Shown here: positions 34,198-44,365 of the stretch, piece after piece
Position numbering within the stretch: the stretch's first letter is position 1
How the letters are laid out: every line of letters starts with the position of its first letter
From: Elusimicrobiota bacterium
GTDB lineage: Bacteria > Elusimicrobiota > Endomicrobiia > Endomicrobiales > Endomicrobiaceae
NCBI GenBank assembly: GCA_017528425.1
Contig: JAFXOV010000024.1
Span: 97,406 to 161,405 of the forward strand
Length of the DNA: 64,000 nucleotides
Direction of reading: 5' to 3'
The notes under the pieces: model-generated
Databases searched by the model: none
What the model saw: only the letters and a program-made list of their open reading frames with translations
What the model was told of the DNA's origin: nothing
Translations under genes and position numbers: made by a program

Positions 34198-34876
34198 TTT
34201 TTTCTCCTAACTGTTTCTGATTGCCCTGAACTATTCCTGCGGAAATTATGTACTGTATTGCCTGTTCCACCGTATATTCACATTCTATAACATCTTCCGC
34301 TTTTACCAACATTAAAAAACCTGTTGTAGGGTTTGGTGTGGAAGGCATAAAAGTAGAAATATATTTTTGACCGTTAATTATTTTTTCACCCGTGGAAAAA
34401 GCTACGCAATAAGAATCTTTCGTGGGAAAGGGAACGAAAATAACTTTCTGAAAGTTTTTTGTAGTATCGTCGGTTTTTGCAAAAAACGAAAACAGTTTCT
34501 TTAAAGCAGAATATATTGTTCCTATTAAAGGAATTTTTGTAAAAATATTCTCGAAAAACTCATAAAGTTTTTTACCAAACCATAAATTAGTTAAAAAGCC
34601 CACAAAGAAAATTATTATAAGTGTTAAAAAGAAACTTGCTATCTTCGCTAATATTTCAACCCACTGAGAATCTGATGTGAATAGTTTTAAAAACGGTGAA
34701 AGTATCGGTAAAGAAAGGCTGCTAATCCATTTAAAAACAAACAATATTATAAATATTGTAAGCCATACCGGAAGTAATACCAATAAACCGGAAATAAAAG
34801 ATTTTCTTACAATACTCTTTTTTTCTTTTTTGTGACCGTCAGATGTAACTGATTGCATATTTTTTCTATTTGCCAT
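34184..34876 (-). CDS. DUF502 family membrane protein
   Basis: A 230-aa inner-membrane protein with two predicted helices (about 28-50 and 82-105) and a soluble C-terminal half containing TFMPSTPNPTTGFLMLV, the family signature (PF04367). The function is unknown in the family. It overlaps both hisS and the mutase gene (11 nt), so the three probably form one transcript. Confidence 0.88.
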   Translation of the reverse strand: MANRKNMQSVTSDGHKKEKKSIVRKSFISGLLVLLPVWLTIFIILFVFKWISSLSLPILSPFLKLFTSDSQWVEILAKIASFFLTLIIIFFVGFLTNLWFGKKLYEFFENIFTKIPLIGTIYSALKKLFSFFAKTDDTTKNFQKVIFVPFPTKDSYCVAFSTGEKIINGQKYISTFMPSTPNPTTGFLMLVKAEDVIECEYTVEQAIQYIISAGIVQGNQKQLGEKNGSV

Positions 34877-36296
34877 TTATAAATTTTTCTCCGGCAGATA
34901 CTAATTTTTTCAATTGCGAAGCTGTAGTACTTTCGGCGTATAATCTTACAATAGGTTCTGTACCGGACAATCTGAATCCTATCCATGTATCTTCATCTAA
35001 TATAAACTTGTATCCGTCGAGAGTAACAACTTTTTGTATCTTCATTCCCGCAATCTTTTCGGGAGCTTTTTTCTGTAAAGTTTGTCTGAATTTTTCCATT
35101 GCTTCTTTAGGAAGTCTGAAATTTTCTCTTGCTGTAACAACAGGCCCCGTAAGCTTCGTAATATCTTTCAATATTGCACTTAAAGATTTTTTGTTCATGG
35201 CAACTGCTTCCGCCATAAGCAAACATGCTATTATTCCGTCTTTTTCTGGAACATGTCCTCTTATTGTAAGACCGCCTGATTCTTCACCGCCGATGATAAA
35301 ATCTTTTGGTCTTTGTGTTAAAATATCTCCGATATATTTAAATCCTACGGGAGTTTCCGCAACTTCTATACCAAGCTTTGCTGCAAGTTTATCTATCATG
35401 TGGCTTGTCATAACACTTCTTACAACAACACCTTTCCATCCTCTTGTTTTGTTCAAATGATACAACAATATAGGAATTACCTGGTTAGGTGTAATAAATG
35501 TTCCGTCGGAATCTACAATACCGAATCTGTCCGCATCACCATCAACGGAAAGGCCGATTTTGTATGACTCTTTTTTTATAATTGATTTCAATTCTTTTAA
35601 GTTTGCTTCACAAGGTTCCGGTGAATGACCATCGAACAAAGGATCTCTTTTTTTGTTCAATACTTTCAATCTCATTCCGGCAGCTTCAAGCAATGTATCC
35701 AAATAATCGTCACCGGTTCCGTGCAAAATATCTGCAACAACTTTCAAATTGGATTTCTTCAACAATTTAAAATTTACCAACTCTTTTATTCTCTTCAAAT
35801 ATGCAGGTCTGGGATCGTAATATTTTATAATGCCGGATTTTAAACCTTCGGCTAAGCTTGCTATTTTTACGTCACCTATTTTTATTTGGGCACAATATTT
35901 TTCAATTTTTTGTGTTGTTTCCGGTAATGCAGGGCCTCCCCATGAAGGTGAAAATTTTATACCGTTATATTCCGGCGGGTTATGACTTGCAGTAAAATTT
36001 ATACCGCCGGCAAGTTTATTTTTAACGATATCATAAGCTATAACCGGTGTAGGTGTGTTTCTTTTGCACAACAAAACTTTTATTTTATTTCCTGCCAAAA
36101 CTTCCGCTGAAACATTTGCATATTTGTCGGACAAAAATCTTGTATCGTAGCCGATTATAACGGCTTTATCTTTTTTATATTCTTTATCGTCGTTAATAAG
36201 ATAATTTGCTATTGCCTGAGTAACGATTTTTACATTATCGAAAGTAAAATCGTCTGCTATAATTCCTCTCCAACCGGATGTTCCGAATTTAATCAT
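34866..36296 (-). CDS. Phosphoglucomutase/phosphomannomutase family enzyme
   Basis: A 476-aa phosphohexomutase. The catalytic serine is in TASHNPPEYNG, the metal loop is DGDADRFG, the sugar loop is GGEESGG and the phosphate loop is RLSGTEP. All four are intact, unlike those of the mutase-like half of the fusion at 38362-40863. It opens with KFGTSGWRG. The ATG follows GAGGTAATAAA. It feeds sugar phosphates to the glycan pathways in the window. Glucose and mannose cannot be told apart. Confidence 0.93.
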   Translation of the reverse strand: MIKFGTSGWRGIIADDFTFDNVKIVTQAIANYLINDDKEYKKDKAVIIGYDTRFLSDKYANVSAEVLAGNKIKVLLCKRNTPTPVIAYDIVKNKLAGGINFTASHNPPEYNGIKFSPSWGGPALPETTQKIEKYCAQIKIGDVKIASLAEGLKSGIIKYYDPRPAYLKRIKELVNFKLLKKSNLKVVADILHGTGDDYLDTLLEAAGMRLKVLNKKRDPLFDGHSPEPCEANLKELKSIIKKESYKIGLSVDGDADRFGIVDSDGTFITPNQVIPILLYHLNKTRGWKGVVVRSVMTSHMIDKLAAKLGIEVAETPVGFKYIGDILTQRPKDFIIGGEESGGLTIRGHVPEKDGIIACLLMAEAVAMNKKSLSAILKDITKLTGPVVTARENFRLPKEAMEKFRQTLQKKAPEKIAGMKIQKVVTLDGYKFILDEDTWIGFRLSGTEPIVRLYAESTTASQLKKLVSAGEKFINGK

Positions 36297-36390
36297 TTTA
36301 TTACCTCTTTGAATATTTTTATAGTTTGAATATTATAATTTCGTTTATTTTATAATAAATTGAAGTAGTGTGTAAAGAAAAAATATGCTC

Positions 36391-38175
36391 TTACTTTGTG
36401 CAAGTATATTTATTTATAAATTCTTCAAAATCCATATTATTAATATCATTTTTTATTTCCTTATATTCACACGGCATAATTTGCGGCACATATATTTCAG
36501 GATTACTTGTTATGACATCATTTATGTTATCCTTACGAAAATCAATATCTTTGCGCACTAAATCAAATAAATATTTGCCCTTTTTAGAATTTAATATAAT
36601 GGTCGATGTCTCTCTATCATCATAATTTTTTCTATTTGTTTTCCAATAATCACAGAGAGAAATATCCGAATTTTTCGAAAAATCTTTAAAAGAACAATTA
36701 TAACAACTTTCTCTTAAAAATAAACTTCTTCCGCCGACAAAACCTTTATAAAACAAATCTTCATCTTTTTGACCGTAATATACCTGCCCATTTTCAAAAA
36801 TAATCTCTGCAAAATTTTTATTATCAAATTGAACAGATACTACTTTGGATTTGAACCGGGATTCCAAATGTTTAATATATTGTTTATATGCCTTTGGCGA
36901 ATTTACACCTAAACATATAAAATCTATCATAAAAAGATTCTCATAATCTTTATTTAAATATTTTTTAAGACCTGCACATTGACATGGTGTTCCTATGAAC
37001 AAAACTTTGTTTTTATCCAACAAAATTTTTATTGAAGGAAAAACATCTTTTAAATCACTTTGAATATACTTCGGTTGTATTAAATATTTTATATCGGATA
37101 TTTTATTTGTAATTATATGTTCCGCAAGAAAATGTTTATTATATATTGAACCGCAGACATATCCGCCGTTTTGTATTGTTTTTTCTGCTAAAGAATAAAT
37201 TATTTCCCCTGATGCACTTAAAGATTTCCGGGGTGTATTTTTGTTTAAACAAGAATATGTTTTGGGGTTTGTTTTTTTATCATTCGACTCTTTTGATATT
37301 TCGGTACAACATTGTATGCACTTACCACACTTTATGCACTTTTCTTTATTTATTTTAGGATATTCAAATTCTAAATCATCTTTTATCATCTCTATTGCAC
37401 CGACCGGACATACCAACGAACAAACTTTGCACCCGTTACATTTTACTCCCAAAACAGATTTCTGCGGGAATTTTTCTCCTGACCAAGAAATATTTTCTTT
37501 AATTACCTTAGCCGGATTACCTGCTACTATACTGTTAGGAGGAACATCTTTTGTTACAACGGAACATGCTCCGATAATACTATTTGAGCCTATGGTAACA
37601 CCTTTTAAAATTGTTGCATTTGCTCCAATCCAAACATTGTCACCTATAATTATGGGCTTATACGGATTTATAATATTTTTATTATCATCATAAATAGAGT
37701 GAAAGTCACTGTCTTGAATAAGGACATTTATTCCTATACCGCAACCATTTCCTATTTCAATCTTATTTTCACAAATAATTTTACAATCATAATTTACCCA
37801 AATATTTCCTACCGATAGAACAGCATTGTCTCTTAACAAAATATATGTTCCACAAGAAAAGGTACTATTTCCTCTAACAATGAACTTTGTATTTTTTCTC
37901 ATTACAAGTCTGCTTTTTTTATCGAAATGAGACAGTTGTCTTGAACCAAAATTAAAAGTTCCGCCCGAAAGAACTATTTTTGCGGTTTTATGTAATTTGA
38001 TAATTGAATAGCAATAAAAAACAGGTATCTTATGAAAAAATCTAACTAAATTTCTAAAAATTCTTATAACATTAAAAAAAGGCATTATATCTAAGCTCTT
38101 CACCGATATAACAAAAAGTTCTCCCAACGATAATAAAAAATCTGTAATCCTATTTCTTTTAATTTTTTCTTCCAT
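36391..38175 (-). CDS. Fusion of hexapeptide acetyltransferase, two 4Fe-4S clusters and F420-hydrogenase-beta (FrhB-like) domain
   Basis: A 594-aa fusion. Residues 60-228 form a left-handed beta-helix acyltransferase with the active-site His in DSDFHS (159) and the closing [12 protein letters not shown]. Residues 246-256 and 280-290 carry two four-Cys clusters ([11 protein letters not shown] and [11 protein letters not shown]). From about 318 an FrhB-like flavin/iron-sulfur region follows, with GTPCQCAGL (C398, C400), C421, C491, C494 and C508. Stand-alone FrhB-like proteins occur in polysaccharide loci. The acetyltransferase fusion suggests redox-linked sugar modification, but the reaction is unknown. 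Confidence 0.85.
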   Translation of the reverse strand: MEEKIKRNRITDFLLSLGELFVISVKSLDIMPFFNVIRIFRNLVRFFHKIPVFYCYSIIKLHKTAKIVLSGGTFNFGSRQLSHFDKKSRLVMRKNTKFIVRGNSTFSCGTYILLRDNAVLSVGNIWVNYDCKIICENKIEIGNGCGIGINVLIQDSDFHSIYDDNKNIINPYKPIIIGDNVWIGANATILKGVTIGSNSIIGACSVVTKDVPPNSIVAGNPAKVIKENISWSGEKFPQKSVLGVKCNGCKVCSLVCPVGAIEMIKDDLEFEYPKINKEKCIKCGKCIQCCTEISKESNDKKTNPKTYSCLNKNTPRKSLSASGEIIYSLAEKTIQNGGYVCGSIYNKHFLAEHIITNKISDIKYLIQPKYIQSDLKDVFPSIKILLDKNKVLFIGTPCQCAGLKKYLNKDYENLFMIDFICLGVNSPKAYKQYIKHLESRFKSKVVSVQFDNKNFAEIIFENGQVYYGQKDEDLFYKGFVGGRSLFLRESCYNCSFKDFSKNSDISLCDYWKTNRKNYDDRETSTIILNSKKGKYLFDLVRKDIDFRKDNINDVITSNPEIYVPQIMPCEYKEIKNDINNMDFEEFINKYTCTK

Positions 38176-38299
38176 TGCTTTTCTCTGTATATGAGGATAC
38201 TATTCTTTATTCTTGTGAAATGCTCGCAATTTATGACCTGTTTTTATAATTTACCAAGAAAGTTCTAATAGACGTGCTAAATATAAAATCGAAATCTAC

Positions 38300-38340
38300 A
38301 GAAACCGGTTTGCCAACTATTAATATCCTGACCGGTTTCT
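38300..38340. repeat. Palindrome with 10-bp arms between two sugar-enzyme genes
   Basis: AGAAACCGGT (38300-38309) and ACCGGTTTCT (38331-38340) are perfectly complementary around a 21-nt loop. No U tract follows in the minus-strand direction, so it may be a regulatory or protein-binding site rather than a terminator. Confidence 0.5.
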
Positions 38341-38361
38341 ATAAATTTCTGATATTCCAAA

Positions 38362-40863
38362 TTATTTCTGCCACTCGGTTAATTTGTCCGTATAAATATC
38401 TATGAAACCTTTTGCAGTTGTTTTATCTCTTGCTTCTGCCCAAATATGGAAATATGCTTCATCCGGATCCGGAAGAAGTAATACCCAACCGTTATCCAAG
38501 AATATTTTTACACCGTCTATAAGTTCTGTTTTTTTACCTTTAGCATATTCTATTGCATTTCTCATGGTTTGACCTTTTTTATCCCATGAGCAAGGTATTG
38601 TTTTATGAAAAACTTCAAATGAAGGAATTTCTCTTCTTATCATGCTGATAGCAAATTCCGTTTGAGATAACATTTTTATTAAGTTACCTACCGCATACAT
38701 TGCATCAAACGAATTCTGGAATTCCGGGAATATAAATCCGCCGTTACAATCCGCAACAAAAATTACATCTTTTTCTTTTGATGCTTTCATTATGCTTCTC
38801 GGACTTGTTCCGGTTCTTATAATCTTAAAATCAAACTGTCTTGCAAGTTCATCAATAACCGATGATACGGTAACAGGAACAGCTATTGTTCCTTTTTTGT
38901 ATGTTGACATAACCAAATACGCCATAACAAGCATTGCGGTATCATTATCTATAATTTTCCCCCTTTCATCTACAAGGAAAAGTTTTTCAGCACCGTTATC
39001 AAACAAGAAACCGACATCCGCTTTCAATGTTGTTACAATATCCGACAACTGATTCAAAGAATAATCAAATTCTTCTTTAGTTTTTGTTATTTTTTTAGCA
39101 TCTATGTAAGCATTTAATGCAACAACATCTACACCTAATTCTCCTAAAATCGTAGGAAATACCAAAGATGCCGTTGAATGTGCATAATCGACAACTATTT
39201 TCATTCCTTTCGTAGGTGCTTCTTTTTTCTGAATAGTATTCAAATATCCCGTTTTATAAAATTCGTTTGCTCTCGGAGGAACCGTAATCATACCGACTTG
39301 ATCCATATCGGCTCTTTTAAAATCTTCTCTGAAAAAAAGTTGTTCTATGGATTTTTCCTGACTTATAGAGATATCACTGCCAAACTTGTCGAAAAATTTT
39401 ATATCTATGAGTTTTGCATCATAAGGAGATTGCCTTATATGAATACCTCCGATTTCCCCGTCGTTACCGATTTCGTATCTTGCAACAGGTATAGGTGCAT
39501 TCAACATATCACCTACATTTACACCTGCGGAAAGTATACCTGAAATAATACCTCTCTTTATCATTCTTGTCGTTCTGTGATCGTCTCTTGAAATTACGAC
39601 ATAAGCTCCGCTACCGACATAAGCACCATAGGCGGAACCGATTTTTGCGGCAAACTCCGGAGTTATCTCTATATTACCTAATCCGGAAATACTGCCATAA
39701 GCATTGAACAATGCTTTATTCCATTTTGCTCCCCAAACCAAACTCGAAGAAAGTATTGCACCTTTTTCAACGATTTTGTGAGGCCATATTCTTAAGTTTG
39801 CTCTTATCGTAGCTTTTTCACCGATAATACATTCGTCGGCAATAATCGAACCTACTTGAACGGAAGCTCCTTTTTCTATTTTGGTAGCATTACCGATAAC
39901 AACTTCCTTTAAGCTTGCTTTAGAACCTATATTTACATCGTCCCAAATAACAGAACCTAAAATCAATGCATTTTCTTCGACAACAACGTTTGAACCTATA
40001 ACGGATTTACCGATTTTTGCACCTTTTTTTATTGTTGTGTTATCACCGATAATAACGTTATCATCAACAACAACGCCATCTTCAATTACGGAATTCTTAC
40101 CAAGAATAACGGTTTTTCCGTTAATTTCTTTTTTTGTTCCCAAAACATTTATCTTTACTTTTTTATCCAAAATATCGTAGTGAGCAAATCTGTATTCGTC
40201 ATGGTTACCGATATCTTTCCAATAACCGTCGGCAATGTAACCGTATAAAGCTTTACCTTCTTTTAGTAATTGAGGGAATAAATTTTTCGAAAAATCAACA
40301 TCGGTGTTTTCAGGAACATAATTAAACACTTCAGGTTCCAATATATATATACCCGTATTTATTGTATCCGAGAAGACTTCACCCCAAGAAGGTTTTTCCA
40401 AAAATCTTTCAACTTTACCGTTCTTATCGGTAATAACAACTCCAAACTGCAAAGGATTTTCCACTCTTGTTAAAACCATTGTAGCAATTGCTTTTTTCTT
40501 TTTATGATATTCTATTGCTTTTGAAATATCGAAATCGGTTAAAACATCTCCGGATATCACCAAGAAAGTATCATTAATTCCTTCTCTTGCAAAACCTACA
40601 CTGCCGGCTGTTCCAAGATCCGCTTCGGGTCTTAAATATTTTATCGACACACCCAAATCTTTACCGTCTTTAAAATAATTTTTAATAATTTCCGGCTGAT
40701 AATATAACATCATCGTCAAATCGTTGAAGTTGTGTTGTTTCAACAGCTCAATAATGTGACTTAACATAGGTCTGTTCGCAACTAATGCCATGGGCTTAGG
40801 AACACTACAAGTAATCGGTCTTAACCTTGTACCAAAACCGCCTGCCATAATTACAGCTTGCAT
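38362..40863 (-). CDS. Nucleotidyltransferase / left-handed beta-helix / phosphomannomutase-like fusion
   Basis: An 833-aa protein. Residues 1-235 form a sugar-1-phosphate nucleotidyltransferase with GGFGTRLRP (8-16), VPKP and the metal Asp in SGDVLTDFD. Residues 250-385 form a hexapeptide beta-helix. Residues 390-833 resemble a phosphohexomutase. In that half the TASHNP loop is replaced by IRQSPYD (Ser 479 kept) and the DGDADR loop by DNGAEK (622-627), so mutase activity is doubtful. Similar long proteins are known in several phyla, usually annotated as mannose-1-phosphate guanylyltransferase. GAGAGGTG precedes the ATG. Confidence 0.88.
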   Translation of the reverse strand: MQAVIMAGGFGTRLRPITCSVPKPMALVANRPMLSHIIELLKQHNFNDLTMMLYYQPEIIKNYFKDGKDLGVSIKYLRPEADLGTAGSVGFAREGINDTFLVISGDVLTDFDISKAIEYHKKKKAIATMVLTRVENPLQFGVVITDKNGKVERFLEKPSWGEVFSDTINTGIYILEPEVFNYVPENTDVDFSKNLFPQLLKEGKALYGYIADGYWKDIGNHDEYRFAHYDILDKKVKINVLGTKKEINGKTVILGKNSVIEDGVVVDDNVIIGDNTTIKKGAKIGKSVIGSNVVVEENALILGSVIWDDVNIGSKASLKEVVIGNATKIEKGASVQVGSIIADECIIGEKATIRANLRIWPHKIVEKGAILSSSLVWGAKWNKALFNAYGSISGLGNIEITPEFAAKIGSAYGAYVGSGAYVVISRDDHRTTRMIKRGIISGILSAGVNVGDMLNAPIPVARYEIGNDGEIGGIHIRQSPYDAKLIDIKFFDKFGSDISISQEKSIEQLFFREDFKRADMDQVGMITVPPRANEFYKTGYLNTIQKKEAPTKGMKIVVDYAHSTASLVFPTILGELGVDVVALNAYIDAKKITKTKEEFDYSLNQLSDIVTTLKADVGFLFDNGAEKLFLVDERGKIIDNDTAMLVMAYLVMSTYKKGTIAVPVTVSSVIDELARQFDFKIIRTGTSPRSIMKASKEKDVIFVADCNGGFIFPEFQNSFDAMYAVGNLIKMLSQTEFAISMIRREIPSFEVFHKTIPCSWDKKGQTMRNAIEYAKGKKTELIDGVKIFLDNGWVLLLPDPDEAYFHIWAEARDKTTAKGFIDIYTDKLTEWQK

Positions 40864-41035
40864 TTTGCACCTCTCAAATTTTTATTTTTATTTAAAAAAT
40901 CAATATATATTTAGATTTTATAATTCTACCAGTTTTTTGCGGTTTTATCAAGAACATAAAATATTGAATACACCTGAAAACTTTGCTACTATAGTAAAAA
41001 CTTTTAATGCTTTCTTACTATATGGTTCTAAAAAT
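40864..41035. other. Divergent intergenic region
   Basis: This 172-nt gap separates two divergent genes and should contain both promoters. A possible plus-strand promoter is TTGAAT (40964-40969), 17 nt, TACTAT. I see no hairpin, repeat or small gene here. Confidence 0.35.
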
Positions 41036-42109
41036 ATGAAATTAAAAATTATTATTCATTGTTTAATTTTTGTTTCCGTTATAATTTTACTTGCTCTGTT
41101 TTCTTCACATTTAGTACCCAAAACAGATAAAGAGTCAGCTGCGAATATTATTTGGGACATAAACAATATACCATCCGATACCATTGATGTTCTGATATTA
41201 GGCCCATCCACATCAAGATACGGTTATAACTCACTTGTTGCATGGAACAGATACGGAATAACAACGTTAAATTGTTCTTTCGGATATTTATCCGGACCAA
41301 TTGTTAAAAATATGATTATAGAATGTCTTAAAAGGCAATCTCCCAAGGTGATACTTATCAATATTGATGCTTTTTTATACCAAAACAAAGGTTTTTATAA
41401 AGAAAATTCTTCTACCGGATTTACAAATTTATCTTATAATGTGTTTCCTGAACTTAAGTGGTCGATAAACAAATTGGCAATCTTAATGAAAATAACAAAA
41501 TATTATGAACTTAATGCAAAAAAATTTTTTTATTTTTTATTTCCTATATTCTCTACTCAGAAAATATCTTTTGAGAACATATTAAACAGAAACAAAAAAC
41601 TTTATTTAGTACCAAGATATAAAAAATTTTTCAACAAAGAAAATATCTTGATTGATTTAAATGTAAATACATTAAAACAATATTTTAAAAATGAAATTTA
41701 CACAGAAGAAGATCTTGAAGATTTGTTTAAATTCTGCAGAAAATTGGATATTCCCGTGTTATTTTTAGGAGTCCCTCAACCTGTCATTTTAGCTGAATTC
41801 TACGATATAATAAGCAACAAGCACAAACTATTTTTCTCAACAATTAAAGAAAACGGTTTTAAATATATAAATACTATTAGTTATCGTGCATTAAACATTT
41901 TAAATTTATCATACAAAGACACATATGACGGTTATCATTTGAATTATTGGGGATCAGAAAAATACACAAATTTTATCGCAAAAATTCTTGTAAACAAATA
42001 CAATCTACAAGACAAAAGAAACAATCCGAAATACTATATCTGGAATGATGCCGCACAAGAATATATCAAATATGTAAAAGAAAATTTCAATATTGATATT
42101 TCTCTTTAG
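41036..42109 (+). CDS. Membrane-anchored SGNH-hydrolase-like protein
   Basis: A 357-aa protein with an N-terminal membrane anchor (residues 3-22) and an exported domain. The SGNH pattern is visible: LILGPSTSRYG near residue 55 supplies the Ser block, and YDGYHLNYWGSEKY near the C-terminus supplies the Asp-x-x-His block. Such proteins remove or add acyl groups on cell-wall or exopolysaccharide sugars (AlgX, DltD-like). I chose the ATG at 41036 because the frame upstream is non-hydrophobic and overlaps the divergent promoter region. No ribosome-binding site is seen. The exact substrate is unknown. Confidence 0.72.
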   Translation: MKLKIIIHCLIFVSVIILLALFSSHLVPKTDKESAANIIWDINNIPSDTIDVLILGPSTSRYGYNSLVAWNRYGITTLNCSFGYLSGPIVKNMIIECLKRQSPKVILINIDAFLYQNKGFYKENSSTGFTNLSYNVFPELKWSINKLAILMKITKYYELNAKKFFYFLFPIFSTQKISFENILNRNKKLYLVPRYKKFFNKENILIDLNVNTLKQYFKNEIYTEEDLEDLFKFCRKLDIPVLFLGVPQPVILAEFYDIISNKHKLFFSTIKENGFKYINTISYRALNILNLSYKDTYDGYHLNYWGSEKYTNFIAKILVNKYNLQDKRNNPKYYIWNDAAQEYIKYVKENFNIDISL

Positions 42110-42139
42110 TTCAAAATAGTAAACATTAAATATTTTTTA

Positions 42140-42168
42140 TTGAAAAACATAAAGAGTTTTCATATAAT
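42140..42168 (+). promoter_or_regulatory. Predicted near-leaderless promoter of the histidine kinase gene
   Basis: TTGAAA (42140-42145), 17 nt, TATAAT (42163-42168), then 9 nt to the ATG at 42178. The leader would be only about 2-4 nt, and no ribosome-binding site is present. Confidence 0.7.
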
Positions 42169-42177
42169 CTATAAATC

Positions 42178-44325
42178 ATGTACACTCTATATCAGTTTTT
42201 CATATATTTATCGGCAGTCATAATAACATTTTTAACATTATTTGTTTTTTACAAAAACAAAGCCAATTCCAATTCTTATATATTTGCGGCATTAAGTTCT
42301 TCTTTTTTGTTGTGGTTAATTTCTTATGCGATAATGTATTCAAGCCAAGGTGAAAAAACTGCTTATTTTTTGGGACATTTGGGATTTATAGGTATCGTTC
42401 TTATACCATTTTTTGCAACACAATTTCTGTTTAATTTTATAAATATACAATTGAAAAAATATGTTAATGTTTTACTTACAATAATTACAGTATTGTTTAT
42501 TTTCTTATCAGCTTTCTCAAATTTAATAATATCGTCAGTAGAAACTAATCAGTGGGGTATTTATCCGGTTGCCGGGAAATTTCATTTTATTTTCCTCATA
42601 TTTACCGTTATTGTTTTTATAGGTTCGATACGTACAGCATATAAATACATACAGAGTGATGAAATAACTTCAATACAAAAGCAAAGAATTATTTATTTGA
42701 TTTTGGTATATGGCGTATACTCTATATTGTTCGTATTCGATAACTTGTTCTTTTACGATATTTTTAGCTTTGAACCGGTTTTTTATTTAACGACAATCTT
42801 TTTCTTGATAGCAACAACAATAATAATATCCAGTTATAATTTCACGAATATAAAAATAGCTTCAATAAAAATTCTTATCTTTTTATTTATGCTGTTTTTG
42901 GTTCTCATTTTATCCAACTATATCTTGATTTATTCCACAAACATACACGTTTCAAATCTTATAACGTTCTTACTTACAATAGGTTTCTTCCTTGTATACA
43001 AAAAAATCATATCAAAAACGGAAAAAATTCTTTTTGCACAAAACAAGCATTACCAAACACTGTTGCTGCATGCTGCAAGCGGTATGGCAAAAGAACATAA
43101 TCTGGACAGACTATTAAAACTTATATCGATGATTCTTTTAAAAACTATAAAGGTATCTTTTGTTACTCTTTTCTTAGAGAATAAAGATAAAAAGTGCTTT
43201 GAAATAAAAATAATAAGATTTTATCATCAAACCAATGAAGAATTAATGTTTTCTTATGATTATGATCATCCTTTTATAAATTTTATTAAGCATAAAGAAG
43301 ACCCTTTTTTATTTGATGAATTACCGCAATTTATAGCTAATTCGGTAGTCTTACCTTTCAGACCGGCTCTTATAATTCCGTCCTTTTCCGATGGTGTTAA
43401 AGGATTTATGATTATCGGAGAAAAAAACAACAACGACGTTTTCACAAAAGAAGATATGTCGATATTTAAAATGCTTGCAAGACAGACTTCACTCGCAATG
43501 GAAAATTGTTTATTCTTCGATGAATATAAACAAGCTCAGGAAAAAATATTCGCTGCAGAAAAACTTGCATCCATCGGCGGGCTTGCAGAAGGTGTGGCAC
43601 ATCAAATAAGGAACAGATTAAATCAATTTTCTTTAATTTCCGGAGAATTAAAATTCGAAGTTAAAGATTTTGAAGAGAACAACGAATCGTTTTTAAACGG
43701 TAACAAACAGCTTCAAGATACTTTTAAGTATATAAACGAACTGGCAGAATCTTTGAAAAGCAACATAACAAAAACAGATGAAGTAATAAAAGGCATCCTT
43801 GATTTTGCAAAAATGAAAACGAAACACAGAATGTTTGAAACTTTTGTATTTAAAGAAGTTATAGATGTCGCTTATGAAATGTTAAAAGTAAAACACCATC
43901 TTCCCGACAAACTTACCATAACAAAAAGCTTTAAAGATACCGATACAATTCTCGGAGTAAAATCTCAAATAACCGAAGTTGTTTACAATCTTATGGATAA
44001 TGCTTTTGAAGCAATAGAAGAAAAACAGAAAACTTTAAACAAGGAACAACTTATAAAATATATTCCGAACATCAATGTTTCTTTAACATACAAAGATAAT
44101 AAAACCATCATAAAAGTATCAGATAACGGAGTAGGAATAAAAGAGGAGCATACCGGTAAAATATTTATTCCTTTTTTTACAACAAAAGCTTCTTGCAAAT
44201 CCGGAACCGGAATAGGAATGTATATTGTTAAAAGAATGATAGAAGAAAACCACAAAGGGAAAATATGGTTTGAATCGAAGCATTTGGTTGGGACAGAGAT
44301 TACAATCGAGTTGCCAAATTTATAA
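42178..44325 (+). CDS. Sensor histidine kinase with 7-helix N-terminus and GAF domain
   Basis: A 715-aa kinase. Residues 1-270 hold about eight membrane helices in the 7TM-histidine-kinase style. Residues 290-440 look like a GAF sensor. The phospho-accepting His is H475 in GVAHQIRNRLN. The ATPase domain has the N box NLMDNAFEAI, the G1 box DNGVGI, the F box FIPFFTTK and the G2 box SGTGIGMYIVK. It is followed at 40 nt by a single-domain response regulator, its likely partner. The signal is unknown. Confidence 0.92.
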   Translation: MYTLYQFFIYLSAVIITFLTLFVFYKNKANSNSYIFAALSSSFLLWLISYAIMYSSQGEKTAYFLGHLGFIGIVLIPFFATQFLFNFINIQLKKYVNVLLTIITVLFIFLSAFSNLIISSVETNQWGIYPVAGKFHFIFLIFTVIVFIGSIRTAYKYIQSDEITSIQKQRIIYLILVYGVYSILFVFDNLFFYDIFSFEPVFYLTTIFFLIATTIIISSYNFTNIKIASIKILIFLFMLFLVLILSNYILIYSTNIHVSNLITFLLTIGFFLVYKKIISKTEKILFAQNKHYQTLLLHAASGMAKEHNLDRLLKLISMILLKTIKVSFVTLFLENKDKKCFEIKIIRFYHQTNEELMFSYDYDHPFINFIKHKEDPFLFDELPQFIANSVVLPFRPALIIPSFSDGVKGFMIIGEKNNNDVFTKEDMSIFKMLARQTSLAMENCLFFDEYKQAQEKIFAAEKLASIGGLAEGVAHQIRNRLNQFSLISGELKFEVKDFEENNESFLNGNKQLQDTFKYINELAESLKSNITKTDEVIKGILDFAKMKTKHRMFETFVFKEVIDVAYEMLKVKHHLPDKLTITKSFKDTDTILGVKSQITEVVYNLMDNAFEAIEEKQKTLNKEQLIKYIPNINVSLTYKDNKTIIKVSDNGVGIKEEHTGKIFIPFFTTKASCKSGTGIGMYIVKRMIEENHKGKIWFESKHLVGTEITIELPNL

Positions 44326-44339
44326 GCATTTGTTATAAT
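44311..44339 (+). promoter_or_regulatory. Predicted promoter of the response-regulator operon, inside the kinase 3' end
   Basis: TTGCCA (44311-44316), 17 nt, TATAAT (44334-44339) with a TGT extended -10. An AGAGG ribosome-binding site follows before the TTG start. Confidence 0.65.
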
Positions 44340-44365
44340 CTTATCTTAAATAAGAGGTATTCGCT

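Noticed and set aside
38300..38340. Strong terminator of the nucleotidyltransferase fusion
   Set aside because: The palindrome is good, but no U tract follows in the direction of transcription, so I list it only as a palindrome.
40790..41035. N-terminal extension of the SGNH protein
   Set aside because: The extra 82 codons overlap the divergent gene and its promoter region, and the signal-anchor begins at the ATG at 41036.
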